Below are positions 40,080-47,768 of a stretch of DNA of 64,000 nucleotides, in pieces. This DNA comes from Frigidibacter sp. (GTDB lineage Bacteria > Pseudomonadota > Alphaproteobacteria > Rhodobacterales > Rhodobacteraceae). Below the pieces are notes generated by a model. It saw only the letters and a list, made by a program, of their open reading frames with translations, was not told the origin of the DNA and did no database searches. Positions within the stretch are counted from its first letter, which is position 1; each line of letters starts with the position of its first letter. The stretch covers positions 620,001-684,000 of the forward strand of contig NZ_JAUYTT010000008.1 in the NCBI RefSeq assembly GCF_030695035.1. Direction: 5' to 3'. The position numbers and the translations under genes are program-made.

Positions 40080-40098
40080 TGTATCACGCCATGATACA
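40080..40098 (+). promoter_or_regulatory. higBA operator palindrome overlapping the promoter
   Basis: TGTATCA-cgcca-TGATACA is a perfect 7 bp dyad just after TTGACT (40072-40077). With 17 bp spacing the -10 would be TACATA at 40095, inside the right arm. HigA or HigBA binding here would block transcription, the usual autoregulation. Confidence 0.65.
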
Positions 40099-40106
40099 TA
40101 CTGACC

Positions 40107-40388
40107 ATGATTGTAAGCACCAAGGGCAAGTTCGCCGGCGACGCCATCAATGACCGCTACGGAAAGGGATTCCCGCCCGATCTAGTCAAGCGCACCCGTG
40201 CGATGCTGTCGACGCTTCATGCGGCCACCGTGCTTGAAGACCTGCGGTTTCCTCCGGGGAACCACTTGGAGGAACTGAAAGGGGATCGGGCGGGGCAGCA
40301 TTCCGTCCGCATCAACCAGCAATGGCGTATCTGCTTCGTATGGACGGAAACCGGCCCGGCAGATGTCGAAATTTTGGACTACCATTAA
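40107..40388 (+). CDS. higB: HigB-type toxin (RelE superfamily mRNA interferase)
   Basis: The 93-residue toxin cleaves mRNA on the ribosome. Features are FAGDAINDRYGKGFPPDLVK, the HLEELKGDRAGQHSVRINQQ core, and WRICFVWTETGPADVEILDY at the end. Basic catalytic residues lie in the RINQQWRI region. Toxin-before-antitoxin order is typical of HigBA. The ATG lies only 7 bp past the predicted -10 element and has no Shine-Dalgarno, so the mRNA may be leaderless. GC content is lower than in flanking genes, which suggests acquisition. Confidence 0.93.
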   Translation: MIVSTKGKFAGDAINDRYGKGFPPDLVKRTRAMLSTLHAATVLEDLRFPPGNHLEELKGDRAGQHSVRINQQWRICFVWTETGPADVEILDYH

Positions 40389-40400
40389 AGGGGAATGCCG

Positions 40401-40691
40401 ATGATCACGCTTACCAATCCGTCGCACCCCGGCGAAGTGCTTGACGAACTGTTCTTGCAGCCGCTCGGCATGAGCGCAGGCGCGCTGGCGAAGCGGCTGG
40501 ATGTTCCGCGCACCCGGATTGAACGGCTCGTGAAGGGGGAAACCGCACTGTCCGCCGATACAGCGCTGCGCCTCTCCGCGCTGTTCGGGAACACGGCTGA
40601 ATTCTGGATGAACCTGCAACGCGCCTATGATCTGGCAAAAGCGCGCGAACATGTCGACGTGTCCACAATTGAGCCGATGCACGCAGCCTAG
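40401..40691 (+). CDS. higA: HigA-type antitoxin (HTH)
   Basis: The antitoxin has 96 residues from ATG 40401, or 98 from ATG 40395. AAGGGG lies 7 nt before the second ATG and too close to the first. The helix-turn-helix is evident in MSAGALAKRLDVPRTRIERL. LSALFGNTAEFWMNLQRAYD is the standard HigA motif. It binds HigB and represses its own operon, probably through the dyad at 40080-40098. It starts 12 bp after the higB stop. Confidence 0.93.
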   Translation: MITLTNPSHPGEVLDELFLQPLGMSAGALAKRLDVPRTRIERLVKGETALSADTALRLSALFGNTAEFWMNLQRAYDLAKAREHVDVSTIEPMHAA

Positions 40692-40744
40692 GCTCAGGGC
40701 TCATGCTTCATGAGCTGGGGCGGCAAGATAAGCATCCCCCAATA

Positions 40745-40782
40745 CAAAACCACCCCGGAGCGGGACGCGGCCCCGGGGTGGT
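40745..40782 (-). terminator. Intrinsic terminator after cydX
   Basis: On the minus strand ACCACCCCGG-N14-CCGGGGTGGT is followed by TTTT. A second GC hairpin, CCCGCGCC-tgct-GGGGCGCGGG, lies between it and cydX. It closes the cyd operon. Confidence 0.8.
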
Positions 40783-40829
40783 CTCTGGCCCGCGCCTGCT
40801 GGGGCGCGGGATCCGGGGTCGCGCGGGGG

Positions 40830-40940
40830 TTATTCCCCGGCGATGATCTCTTGGTCTTCCTTCATCTCCAGCCACATCGCGTTGAGGGCGGCGAAGCCGG
40901 CGGCGAGGGGAAGGCCGAGGAGCCAGGCGAAATACCACAT
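40830..40940 (-). CDS. cydX: Cytochrome bd oxidase small subunit CydX
   Basis: The 36-residue protein MWYFAWLLGLPLAAGFAALN followed by AMWLEMKEDQEIIAGE is missing from the ORF track because it is so short. It is a single membrane helix, with the WYFAWLLG start typical of CydX/YbgT. CydX stabilises the haem groups of the bd oxidase complex. It starts 21 bp after the cydB stop, in the same operon, and is followed by a terminator. Confidence 0.95.
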   Translation of the reverse strand: MWYFAWLLGLPLAAGFAALNAMWLEMKEDQEIIAGE

Positions 40941-40961
40941 GATGTCAGTCCTTTGTGTAGG

Positions 40962-42125
40962 TCAGTAGACGGAATGGGCGTTATCGGTGACGTCGGCCTC
41001 GGTGACCTTGCCCCACAGCACCCTGTAGACCCAGGCGGTGTAGATCAGGATCAGCGGCATGAAGATCGCCGTGCAGATCAGCATGACGAACAGCGTCAGG
41101 TGCGAGGACGAGCTGTTCCACACCGTCAGCGAGGATTGCGGGTCTGACGAGGAGGGCATGATGAACGGGAACATCGTCAGCCCGACCGAGGAGATCACGC
41201 CCAGGATCGCCATCTTCGAGAACAGCAGCGTCGAGACCTCGCGCCCCGCCCGCAGGCCGAGGAAGGTCAGCAACCCGCCGAGGATGCCCATCGCCGGGGC
41301 CACCACGATCCACGGGCGCTCGGCATAGGCGGTCAGCCAGCTGGCCGTCCGCTCCACCTGAAAATGCAGCGGGTTGGAGGGGCCGCCGGTGGCATAGTCG
41401 CCCGCGATGCGGAAGCCCTCGACCCCGTAGGCCAGCCAGACCCCGGCCAGCGCATAGGCCGCCACCGCCAGCAGCGCCGCGACAGAACCGATGGCGCGGG
41501 CGCGGGTCTGCACCGGGCCTTCCGCCTTCAGGGTCAGCCAGGCGGCGCCATGCATCACCAGCATCGCCAGCGACACCGCCCCCGCCAGCAGCGAGAACGG
41601 GTCCAGAAGGCCGATGAACTTCATGTACCACGCCCCTTCATAGATGGTGCGCAGGTCATCGGTGAAGTGGAAGGGCACGCCCTGGATCACATTGCCGACC
41701 GCGACGCCGAACAGCAGCGCAGGGATGGTCCCGCTGGCGAACAGCGCCCAGTCCCATGTCGCCCGCCAGCGCGGATAGTCGCGCTTGGAGCGGTATTTGA
41801 ACGCCACGGGCCGCACGATGAAGGCCGCGAGGATCACGAACATCGCAAGGTAGAAGCCCGAGAAGCTGACCGCATAGAGCGGCGGCCAGGCGGCGAAGAT
41901 CGCGCCGCCGCCGAGGATGAACCACACCTGGTTGCCCTCCCAGACCGGGCCGACGGTGTTGATGGCGATCCGGCGTTCGACATCGCTGCGCCCGACGAAG
42001 GGCAGCAGCGCGCCCACCCCCATGTCGAACCCGTCGGTCAGCGCAAAGCCGATCAGCAGCACGCCAAGCAGGCCCCACCAGATCATGCGCAGCAGCTCAT
42101 AGCTTAGAAGATCATGCAAGATCAT
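40962..42125 (-). CDS. cydB: Cytochrome d ubiquinol oxidase subunit II
   Basis: CydB is the second integral subunit of the quinol:O2 oxidoreductase and has nine predicted helices. The 387-residue protein begins MILHDLLSYELLRMIWWGLL and carries the family's ALTDGFDMGVGALLPFVG and GPVWEGNQVWFILGGGAIFA. ATG 42125 lies 4 bp past the cydA stop and fits the family N-terminus better than the track start at 42161. cydX follows. Confidence 0.97.
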   Translation of the reverse strand: MILHDLLSYELLRMIWWGLLGVLLIGFALTDGFDMGVGALLPFVGRSDVERRIAINTVGPVWEGNQVWFILGGGAIFAAWPPLYAVSFSGFYLAMFVILAAFIVRPVAFKYRSKRDYPRWRATWDWALFASGTIPALLFGVAVGNVIQGVPFHFTDDLRTIYEGAWYMKFIGLLDPFSLLAGAVSLAMLVMHGAAWLTLKAEGPVQTRARAIGSVAALLAVAAYALAGVWLAYGVEGFRIAGDYATGGPSNPLHFQVERTASWLTAYAERPWIVVAPAMGILGGLLTFLGLRAGREVSTLLFSKMAILGVISSVGLTMFPFIMPSSSDPQSSLTVWNSSSSHLTLFVMLICTAIFMPLILIYTAWVYRVLWGKVTEADVTDNAHSVY

Positions 42126-42129
42126 GATA

Positions 42130-43740
42130 TTACTCCGCCGGCGTGGCGATGGCGTCGGCATTGCGCCGACCGGCCAGCCGGTTCTGGTGACGTTTGACCC
42201 AGGCTTCGGTTTCCTCGACGTCCTGGAACGGGCCCTTGCGGATGTATTTCAGCATCAGCCCCATCTCGATGATGAAGAGCACGGTGTAGAACAGCACGAA
42301 CCCGGCCAGCGTGATCGACACCTCGGTCATCGACAGCGCCGAAACCGACATGGCGGTGGGCAGGATGCCGTCCACCGTCCAGGGCTGGCGGCCGAATTCG
42401 GCGACGAACCATCCCAGTTCGGCGGCGATCCAGGGGGCCGGGATCATCGCCACCGCCAGACGCAGCGACCAGCGCGGGAACTGCATCTGCCGGAACGAGG
42501 CGCGCCAGAAGAAATAGGTCATGGTGCCGATGAAGCCGAAGCCAAGCGCCACCATCAGGCGGAAGGCCCAGAACAGCGGCCAGACCTTCGGCACCGTATC
42601 GTTCGAGGCGGCGACGATCTGTTCCTCGGTCGCCATGCGCGGGTCATCGACATATTTGCGCAGCAGGAAGGCAAAGCCCAGGTCGGCGGAATGCTCTTCG
42701 AAGGTTGCCATCACCGCCGGGTCGGCGGCATCGCGCGCCTCGCGGATATGGATCAGAGCATCATAGGCGATGATCCCCGAGCGGATGCGGTCCTCTGCCG
42801 TGGCCACAAGCTCGGTGATGCCGGGGATTTCCGTCGTCAGCGAGCGGGTGCCGATCAGCCCCATCACGCCGGGGATGTGCAGCGCATATTTCGTCTCGCG
42901 CGCGTCCTGGTTCGGCAGGCCGAACAGGGTGAACGAGGCCGGCGCGGGTTCGGTGTGCCACATGCCTTCCATCGCGGCGAGCTTCATCTTCTGGCTGTGG
43001 GTGGCGGAATAGCCCGACTCGTCCCCCAGCAGCACCACCGAGAAGGCCGAGGCGAGACCGAAGGCCGCCGCCACGGTGATCGAGCGGCGCGACAGCTCGA
43101 TATGCCGGCCCTTCAGCAGATACCAGGCCGAGACGCCGATCACGAAGACCGAGGCGGTGACATAGCCGGCCGACACGGTGTGCACGAACTTGGCCTGCGC
43201 GACCTCGTTGAACAGCACCTCGAAGAAGTTCGTCATCTCCATCCGCATGGTCTGCGGGTTGAACTCGGCCCCGACCGGGTTCTGCATCCAGCCATTGGCG
43301 ATCAGGATCCACAGCGCCGAGAAGTTGGAGCCGATGGCGACCAGCCAGGTGACGATCAGGTGCGCCTGTTTGCTCAGCTTGTCCCAGCCGAAGAAGAACA
43401 GGCCGACGAAGGTGGCCTCGAGGAAGAAGGCCATCAGCCCCTCGATCGCCAGCGGCGCGCCGAAGATGTCGCCGACATAGTGGCTGTAGTAGCTCCAGTT
43501 CATGCCGAACTGGAACTCCATGGTGATGCCGGTCGCGACCCCCAGCACAAAGTTGATCCCGAACAGCGTGCCCCAGAACTTGGTCATCTGCCGCCAGATC
43601 GGGCGGTTGGTCATGACATAGACGGTTTCCATGATCGCCAGGATAATCGACAGACCCAGCGTCAGCGGCACGAAGAGGAAGTGATACATGGCGGTCATGG
43701 CAAATTGCAGCCGTGACAGCTCGACGATCCCGAATTCCAT
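42130..43740 (-). CDS. cydA: Cytochrome d ubiquinol oxidase subunit I
   Basis: CydA holds haems b558, b595 and d and oxidises quinol while reducing O2 to water. The 536-residue length with a long loop after the sixth helix suggests the long Q-loop form. His20 (in MTAMYHFLFVPLTLG) corresponds to the haem b595 ligand of E. coli. The GRQPW motif is present (AEFGRQPWTVDGILPTAMS). A perfect FNR-type box lies 87 bp before the ATG, in the 122 bp gap after cydC, so cydABX likely has its own oxygen-regulated promoter. Confidence 0.98.
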   Translation of the reverse strand: MEFGIVELSRLQFAMTAMYHFLFVPLTLGLSIILAIMETVYVMTNRPIWRQMTKFWGTLFGINFVLGVATGITMEFQFGMNWSYYSHYVGDIFGAPLAIEGLMAFFLEATFVGLFFFGWDKLSKQAHLIVTWLVAIGSNFSALWILIANGWMQNPVGAEFNPQTMRMEMTNFFEVLFNEVAQAKFVHTVSAGYVTASVFVIGVSAWYLLKGRHIELSRRSITVAAAFGLASAFSVVLLGDESGYSATHSQKMKLAAMEGMWHTEPAPASFTLFGLPNQDARETKYALHIPGVMGLIGTRSLTTEIPGITELVATAEDRIRSGIIAYDALIHIREARDAADPAVMATFEEHSADLGFAFLLRKYVDDPRMATEEQIVAASNDTVPKVWPLFWAFRLMVALGFGFIGTMTYFFWRASFRQMQFPRWSLRLAVAMIPAPWIAAELGWFVAEFGRQPWTVDGILPTAMSVSALSMTEVSITLAGFVLFYTVLFIIEMGLMLKYIRKGPFQDVEETEAWVKRHQNRLAGRRNADAIATPAE

Positions 43741-43758
43741 ATGTGTGGCTCCAGTTAT

Positions 43759-43777
43759 CGGGAGTTAGCCGCTCCCG
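43759..43777 (-). promoter_or_regulatory. Hairpin in the cydA 5' leader
   Basis: CGGGAG-N7-CTCCCG lies 19 bp upstream of the cydA start, between the presumed transcription start and the ribosome site. It could affect translation or mRNA stability. Confidence 0.4.
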
Positions 43778-43826
43778 AAATATATTCCAACACCGGCATA
43801 TGTGGAGCGGCCCGGCGGCGGCGGCC

Positions 43827-43840
43827 TTGATACAGATCAA
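43827..43840 (-). promoter_or_regulatory. FNR/FnrL box TTGAT-N4-ATCAA upstream of cydA
   Basis: TTGATACAGATCAA is a perfect match to the FNR-type consensus. If it acts at -41.5, transcription would start near 43792, with CATATG at about 43798-43803 as -10. This fits low-oxygen activation of a bd oxidase. Confidence 0.85.
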
Positions 43841-43862
43841 TAACTGGTATCAGGGATGAGAG

Positions 43863-45500
43863 TTATCGCAGCGCCAGCACCCGATCCGCAGCGGCAGTCT
43901 CGACCTGCCGGTGGGCGGCGATCACGATGGCGACCTCGGGCAGCTCGGCCCGGATCCCGCGCAGCACCAGCGCCGCGGTGGCATCGTCCAGCCCCTCGGT
44001 CGGCTCGTCCAGCAGCAGGAGTTTCGGGCGGCGCAGCAGGGCGCGTGCCAGCGCCAGCCGCCTCGCCTCGCCGCCCGAAACCCCCTCGCCGCGCGGGCCG
44101 ATCCGGGCCGACAGGCCGCCTTTGGCGCGGATCACGCCGTCCATCTGCACCGCCGCCAGCACCTGCCACAGCCGCGCGTCATCGGCCTCCGCGGCAATGC
44201 GCAGCGTTTCTGCCACCGTGCCAGCCATCAACGCGCTGCGTTGGGGCAGCAGTGTCAGCACGCCGCGCAGGGGAGCCTCGGGCCAATCCCTCACCGCCAG
44301 CCCGCCAAGGGTGATCTGGCCCGCCGCCACCGGATGCAGGCCCGCCACCGCCAGCAGCAGCGTCGATTTGCCCGACCCGCTGGCGCCGGTGATCGCCAGC
44401 GTCTCACCCGCCGCGACGGTCAGCGACAGGCCCGACAGAATCGGCGCGGTGGTACCGGGGCGGTGCAGGGTCACATCGGTGATGCACAGCGCCGTGCCCT
44501 GCGGCACCTCCCCCGCTGGCGGCACCGCCTGCGGCGCCAGATCGCGCGCCACCCGGCGGGCGGCATCGGCCATGCGGCCCAGATCGGCCGCCGCGCGGCG
44601 CAGCGGCATCAGCGTTTCCGCCAGCGCCAGCGCCGCGAAGAAGCCAAGCGCGGCGAAGCCAGGCTCTATCCGCCCCGCCTGCACCAGCGTCATGCCGAGC
44701 CCGAGCGCTCCGGCGGCAACCACGGTGGCCAGCGCGGCCAGCGCCGCCCCGGTCCAGCGCTCGGCCCGGTCGAGCCGGCGGCGCAGGACAAACCGCCGGG
44801 CCTCCGCCTCCATCGCCACCCCGGCCTGCGCCTGCAGGCGGCCATAGACCGCAAGGTCGCGCCGGGCGCGGATCAGGTCGATCAGTCGGCTGCGGAAGGC
44901 CTGCGCCGCCGTCTCGGCCCGGCGCGACAGCGGCACCGAGACCGCCGCGATCCGCCCGAAGATCACCGCGGCGCCAAGGACATAGCCACCGACCACCCAA
45001 AGCGCGACGCCGGGCGCCACCAGCAGCCACAGCGCCGCCAGCGCCAGCACCTGCGCCAGCGCCCCGGCGATCAGCGGCAGCACCAGCCGCAGCGGCACCC
45101 CGTCCAGCGCGTCGATATCCGCGGTCAGCCGGTTCAGCGCCTGCGCACCGCGGATGCGGATCATCGCTGCATGGGGCGCGGCCAGATGCGCCGCCAGCAC
45201 CCGCAGCCGCAGGCTTTCCAGCGCGCGCAGGGTGGCGTCATGGGTCAGCACCCGCTCGCCATAGCGCGCCGCGGCCCGGCCAAGCGCCAGAAAGCGCACC
45301 ATTGCCGAGGGGCGGAACACGTCGAACACAGCGCCCATGCCCGCCAGCCCGGCCGCCGCGGCGGCGGTGATGAACCAGCCCGAGAGGCCGAGCAGGGCCA
45401 CGCCCATCACCAGCACCACGAGGCTCAGCGCCGCACCGCGCAGCAGCGCGCTGCGCTGGTCGCGCAGGATCATCGCGAACACGGTCCAAAGCGCGGTCAT
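43863..45500 (-). CDS. cydC: Thiol reductant ABC exporter subunit CydC
   Basis: CydC pairs with CydD to export glutathione and cysteine (or to move haem, on recent evidence) into the periplasm, which is needed for bd oxidase assembly. The 545-residue half-transporter has a six-helix membrane domain and an ABC domain from about residue 345. Walker A is GASGSGKSTLLLAVAGL, the signature VSGGEARRLALARALL and Walker B LLLLDEPTEGLD. Its start overlaps the cydD stop by 4 bp. cydA follows after 122 bp. Confidence 0.95.
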   Translation of the reverse strand: MTALWTVFAMILRDQRSALLRGAALSLVVLVMGVALLGLSGWFITAAAAAGLAGMGAVFDVFRPSAMVRFLALGRAAARYGERVLTHDATLRALESLRLRVLAAHLAAPHAAMIRIRGAQALNRLTADIDALDGVPLRLVLPLIAGALAQVLALAALWLLVAPGVALWVVGGYVLGAAVIFGRIAAVSVPLSRRAETAAQAFRSRLIDLIRARRDLAVYGRLQAQAGVAMEAEARRFVLRRRLDRAERWTGAALAALATVVAAGALGLGMTLVQAGRIEPGFAALGFFAALALAETLMPLRRAAADLGRMADAARRVARDLAPQAVPPAGEVPQGTALCITDVTLHRPGTTAPILSGLSLTVAAGETLAITGASGSGKSTLLLAVAGLHPVAAGQITLGGLAVRDWPEAPLRGVLTLLPQRSALMAGTVAETLRIAAEADDARLWQVLAAVQMDGVIRAKGGLSARIGPRGEGVSGGEARRLALARALLRRPKLLLLDEPTEGLDDATAALVLRGIRAELPEVAIVIAAHRQVETAAADRVLALR

Positions 45501-47167
45501 GGCGCACCCCCAAGCTCGATGACCCTGTCCATCCGCGCCGCAAGCTGCCGGTCATGCGTCGCCACGATCAGCGTCGCCCCCCGCGCCGCCTGCGCCAGCA
45601 GCCCCTCGGTCACGATCCGCGCGGTGGCCGCATCCAGATCCGCCGTCGGCTCATCGGCCAGGATCAGGTCCGGCGCGCCGTAGACCGCCCGCGCCAGCGT
45701 GATCCGCCGCGCCTCGCCGCCCGAAAGGCCACCACCGGTTTCGCCGAGGCGCGTGGCAAGGCCCTGCGGCATTGCCGCCACCACCTCGCCCACCGCCGCC
45801 GTCGCCAGCGCGGCCTGCAGATCGCCCACGCGCCCCAGGGTCAGGTTCTGCCGCAGGCTGCCAGACAGGAAATGCGGCGCCTGCGGCATCCAGCCGAGCC
45901 TTGCCCGCCAGCCATCCGCGTTGTCACCCGTCAGCCCCTGCCCCGCCACGACCACCTGCCCCGCCGCCGGCAGCTCCAGCCCCGCCATCAGGCGCAGGGC
46001 GCTTGTCTTGCCGGCGCCGCTGGCCCCCACCAGCGCCACCCGCTCACCCGGTGCGATGCGGATGTCGGGCAGCGCCACGCCCGCGGGGGTCTGGCATCCC
46101 AAGAGCGCAATGCTCGCCGGGCCGGCAAGCCGCGCGGCAGCCCCGCCTGAGCCCCGGAGTTGCGGGCCCGGATCGGCGCCCCAGGTCTCGATCTCCTCGA
46201 TCACCGCGGTGGCGGCGGCCTTGTCATGCCAGGCGGCCGAGAGATCGCGCAGCGGCTGGTAGAACTCCGGCGCCAGCAGCAGCAGGAAGATCCCGGCCTG
46301 CGGGCTGACCGCCCCGCCCCAGGCCCCGAAGCCAAGCGCGCCGAGCAGCGAGAACCCCACATAGACCGCCACCATCGCCACGCCGATGGCCGCGAACAGC
46401 TCCAGCACCGTCGAGGACAGGAAGGCCACCCGCAGCACAGCCATTGTGCGGGCGCGCAGGTCGCCAGCCTGCGCGGCGAACCCCGCCTGCACCGCACCGC
46501 CTGCGCCCAGCAGGCGAATGTCCACCAGCGCCGAAAGCCGCTCCACCAGAAAATCGTTCAGCGTGCCGATCTCGGCCATCTGCCTTGCGCTGGCCTCTTT
46601 GGCGGCCATCCCGATCAGCGCCATGAACAGCGGGATCAGCGGGCCCGAGACCAGCAGCACTACGCCCACCGCCCAGGAGTGCCAGAAGGCCAGCGCAAGG
46701 ATCACCAAGGGCACCACCCTCACCCGCGCCGAGGCGGGGGCGTAGCGGGTGAGATACGGCGCCAGCAGCTCCAGCTTCTCGCCGGCCAGCGCGGCGATGG
46801 CCCCTGCCCCGCCAAAGCGGCCCTCCGCCGCACGCCGCGCCTCGGCCGCCACGATGCGCGCCCGTGCGTCTGCAATAACCACCTCTGCAGCCGCCTGCGC
46901 GCTGGCTTCCGCCAGCAGCCCCAGCCCGGCGCGCAGCAGCCCCAGGCCAGCGAAAACCAGCGCAGCCAGCAGCGGCGAGGCCTCGGCGCCGGTCAGCAGC
47001 GCGCCGAGGGCCCAGGCGACGACCGCGGCCTGCAGCGGCCAGAGCAGGGCGGCCAGCACCGACAGGGTGGCCGCGCGGCGCTGCAAGACGCGGCCGGGCG
47101 CCAGAAGGTCTGGGGCCACAAGGAAGGCGGCTGGCTGGGGGCGGGTCTGGGCCAAGGTCTCTCTCAA
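45497..47167 (-). CDS. cydD: Thiol reductant ABC exporter subunit CydD
   Basis: The 556-residue partner of CydC has a membrane domain over roughly residues 30-310 and an ABC domain from about 350 (Walker A GASGAGKTSALRLMAGLE, signature LSGGEARRITLARAVY, Walker B LILADEPTADLD). No ATG or GTG is available at the N-terminus. The frame opens after a stop and the best starts are TTG at 47167 or a second TTG 12 bp further in, preceded by GAGAG. It heads the cydDCABX run, divergent from an Rrf2 gene. Confidence 0.93.
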   Translation of the reverse strand: MRETLAQTRPQPAAFLVAPDLLAPGRVLQRRAATLSVLAALLWPLQAAVVAWALGALLTGAEASPLLAALVFAGLGLLRAGLGLLAEASAQAAAEVVIADARARIVAAEARRAAEGRFGGAGAIAALAGEKLELLAPYLTRYAPASARVRVVPLVILALAFWHSWAVGVVLLVSGPLIPLFMALIGMAAKEASARQMAEIGTLNDFLVERLSALVDIRLLGAGGAVQAGFAAQAGDLRARTMAVLRVAFLSSTVLELFAAIGVAMVAVYVGFSLLGALGFGAWGGAVSPQAGIFLLLLAPEFYQPLRDLSAAWHDKAAATAVIEEIETWGADPGPQLRGSGGAAARLAGPASIALLGCQTPAGVALPDIRIAPGERVALVGASGAGKTSALRLMAGLELPAAGQVVVAGQGLTGDNADGWRARLGWMPQAPHFLSGSLRQNLTLGRVGDLQAALATAAVGEVVAAMPQGLATRLGETGGGLSGGEARRITLARAVYGAPDLILADEPTADLDAATARIVTEGLLAQAARGATLIVATHDRQLAARMDRVIELGGAP

Positions 47168-47212
47168 ACTGATGCGTCAGATGTCAGTTAGAGGGTATTC
47201 GCCACCACAGAT

Positions 47213-47226
47213 GTGATCTGGATCAA
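47213..47226. promoter_or_regulatory. Near-perfect FNR/FnrL box between cydD and the Rrf2 gene
   Basis: GTGAT-ctgg-ATCAA differs from TTGAT-N4-ATCAA at one position. It lies 46 bp from the cydD start and 60 bp from the Rrf2 start, in the 118 bp shared gap, so it could serve either direction. Confidence 0.7.
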
Positions 47227-47285
47227 ATACAGAACGCTCCGCCGCGACTACGCCCTGCTTAACTGGCACGGAGGACAAGACTTTC

Positions 47286-47759
47286 ATGCGCCTGACCACC
47301 AAGACCAACCTTGCAACCCGGGTGCTGATGGCCTGCGCGGCGAATGAGGGCCGCACGCTGCGCACCTCGGAGATCGCGGCGACGTGCAACGCCTCGCTCA
47401 ACCACCTTCTGCAGATCGTCAATGCGCTGCAGGCGGGCGGCTTCATCGAAACCCTGCGCGGGCGCAGCGGCGGCTTGCGGCTGGCCCGCGCCCCGGGGCA
47501 GATCTCGATCGGTGCGGTGTTCCGGCTGTTCGAGGCCGGCCTGCCCTTTGCCGAATGCTTCGATCCCGAGACGAACACCTGCCCACTGTCATCGGTCTGC
47601 CGGTTGCGCAGTTTCGTCTCGCGCGCGTTAGAGGCTTTCTATCACGAGCTGGACATGGTCACGCTGGCCGATCTTGTGAAGGGCAATTGCGGGCTGATCA
47701 CCTTGCTGGAAGTGCCGGACGTCCTGCGCCGCGACTGCCCGCAAGGGGCGACCGCCTGA
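47286..47759 (+). CDS. Rrf2-family transcriptional regulator (NsrR-like)
   Basis: The 157-residue regulator has an N-terminal winged HTH (TNLATRVLMACAANEGRTLR, then TSEIAATCNASLNHLLQIVN). Cys91, Cys99 and Cys105 (ECFDPETNTCPLSSVCRL) can hold an iron-sulfur cluster. The spacing resembles NsrR, the nitric-oxide sensor, more than IscR. Divergence from cydDC suggests control of bd oxidase, which is NO-resistant, so an NO response is plausible. The ATG follows GGAGG. Which ligand it senses is not proven by sequence. Confidence 0.9.
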   Translation: MRLTTKTNLATRVLMACAANEGRTLRTSEIAATCNASLNHLLQIVNALQAGGFIETLRGRSGGLRLARAPGQISIGAVFRLFEAGLPFAECFDPETNTCPLSSVCRLRSFVSRALEAFYHELDMVTLADLVKGNCGLITLLEVPDVLRRDCPQGATA

Positions 47760-47768
47760 GGCGGATCC

